Of a stretch of DNA of 64,000 nt, positions 63,915-64,000 are shown one piece after another. Under the pieces are notes generated by a model, which worked only from the letters and a program-made list of their open reading frames with translations, was not told the DNA's origin and searched no databases. The DNA is from Yersinia bercovieri ATCC 43970 (GTDB taxonomy: Bacteria > Pseudomonadota > Gammaproteobacteria > Enterobacterales > Enterobacteriaceae): the NCBI RefSeq assembly GCF_013282745.1, contig NZ_CP054044.1, positions 310,001 through 374,000 on the forward strand, written 5' to 3'. How positions within the stretch are numbered: position 1 is the stretch's first letter; each line of letters begins with the position of its first letter. A program made the position numbers and the translations under genes.

Positions 63915-64000
63915 TTACTTGCCGCCGCGAATCAACCCACCCAACCCTCGGCGTTCCATAAACGCCGCTGTTAAGTGACGCACATCAGTGGTCATTTGTG
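63915..64000 (-). CDS. ptsP: Phosphoenolpyruvate-protein phosphotransferase PtsP (EI-Ntr), C-terminal fragment
   Basis: From the right edge, a minus-strand frame reads TTDVRHLTAAFMERRGLGGL then IRGGK and stops at TAA (63915-63917). This matches the C-terminal end expected for EI-Ntr, and ptsP lies upstream of lgt in E. coli. Only about 28 codons are in the window, so the identification rests on the tail and on synteny. Confidence 0.75.
   Translation of the reverse strand, partial: QMTTDVRHLTAAFMERRGLGGLIRGGK

Overview
The window is chromosomal DNA of a gamma-proteobacterium, almost certainly a Yersinia. Protein sequences and gene order follow Escherichia coli K-12 closely, but the joining of two E. 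coli-distant blocks, ERIC-like remnants and a Yersinia-type intergenic repeat point to Yersinia. A Y. enterocolitica-group species is my guess (inference; a core-gene tree would settle it). No phage, insertion sequence, CRISPR array or rRNA gene was seen.

Region 1 (1-27113) is the classic envelope/replication/translation cluster. Read leftwards from a divergent centre near 21.9 kb, it runs rpsB-tsf, pyrH, frr, dxr, uppS-cdsA-rseP-bamA-skp-lpxD-fabZ-lpxA-lpxB-rnhB-dnaE-accA, then gloA2-tilS (tilS cut by the left edge). Rightwards from the same centre come map, glnD, dapD and yaeH. These genes serve lipid A synthesis, outer-membrane assembly, phospholipid, isoprenoid and fatty-acid synthesis, DNA replication and ribosome function.

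Region 2 (27.1-30.2 kb) is a single visibly AT-rich accessory gene on the minus strand. It encodes a 915-residue protein of about seven repeated beta-rich modules followed by a metzincin-type zinc protease domain (HEMGHNMGLKH). It sits where two blocks that are far apart in E. coli meet, and it is the best candidate for something undescribed.

Region 3 (30.2-47.5 kb) corresponds to the E. coli 63-minute region: yqcA, truC (frameshifted in a G run), yqcC, the CsrB sRNA with an upstream UvrY-like palindrome, syd, queF, ppnN, xni, rlmM, ygdD, gcvA, the divergent GcvB sRNA, ygdI, csdA-csdE, tcdA, mltA, three identical initiator tRNA genes, amiC and argA with two ArgR boxes.

Region 4 (47.7-64.0 kb) is the recombination locus recC-ptrA-recB-recD, the minor-pilin operon ppdA-ppdB-ygdB-ppdC, thyA, lgt and the last codons of ptsP at the right edge.

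Three further patterns stand out. Two about 200-bp hairpin-bounded repeats occupy convergent 3'-3' gaps. Short in-frame tandem repeats (15-18 bp units) expand rseP, recD and recC. The truC reading frame is broken in a homopolymer.
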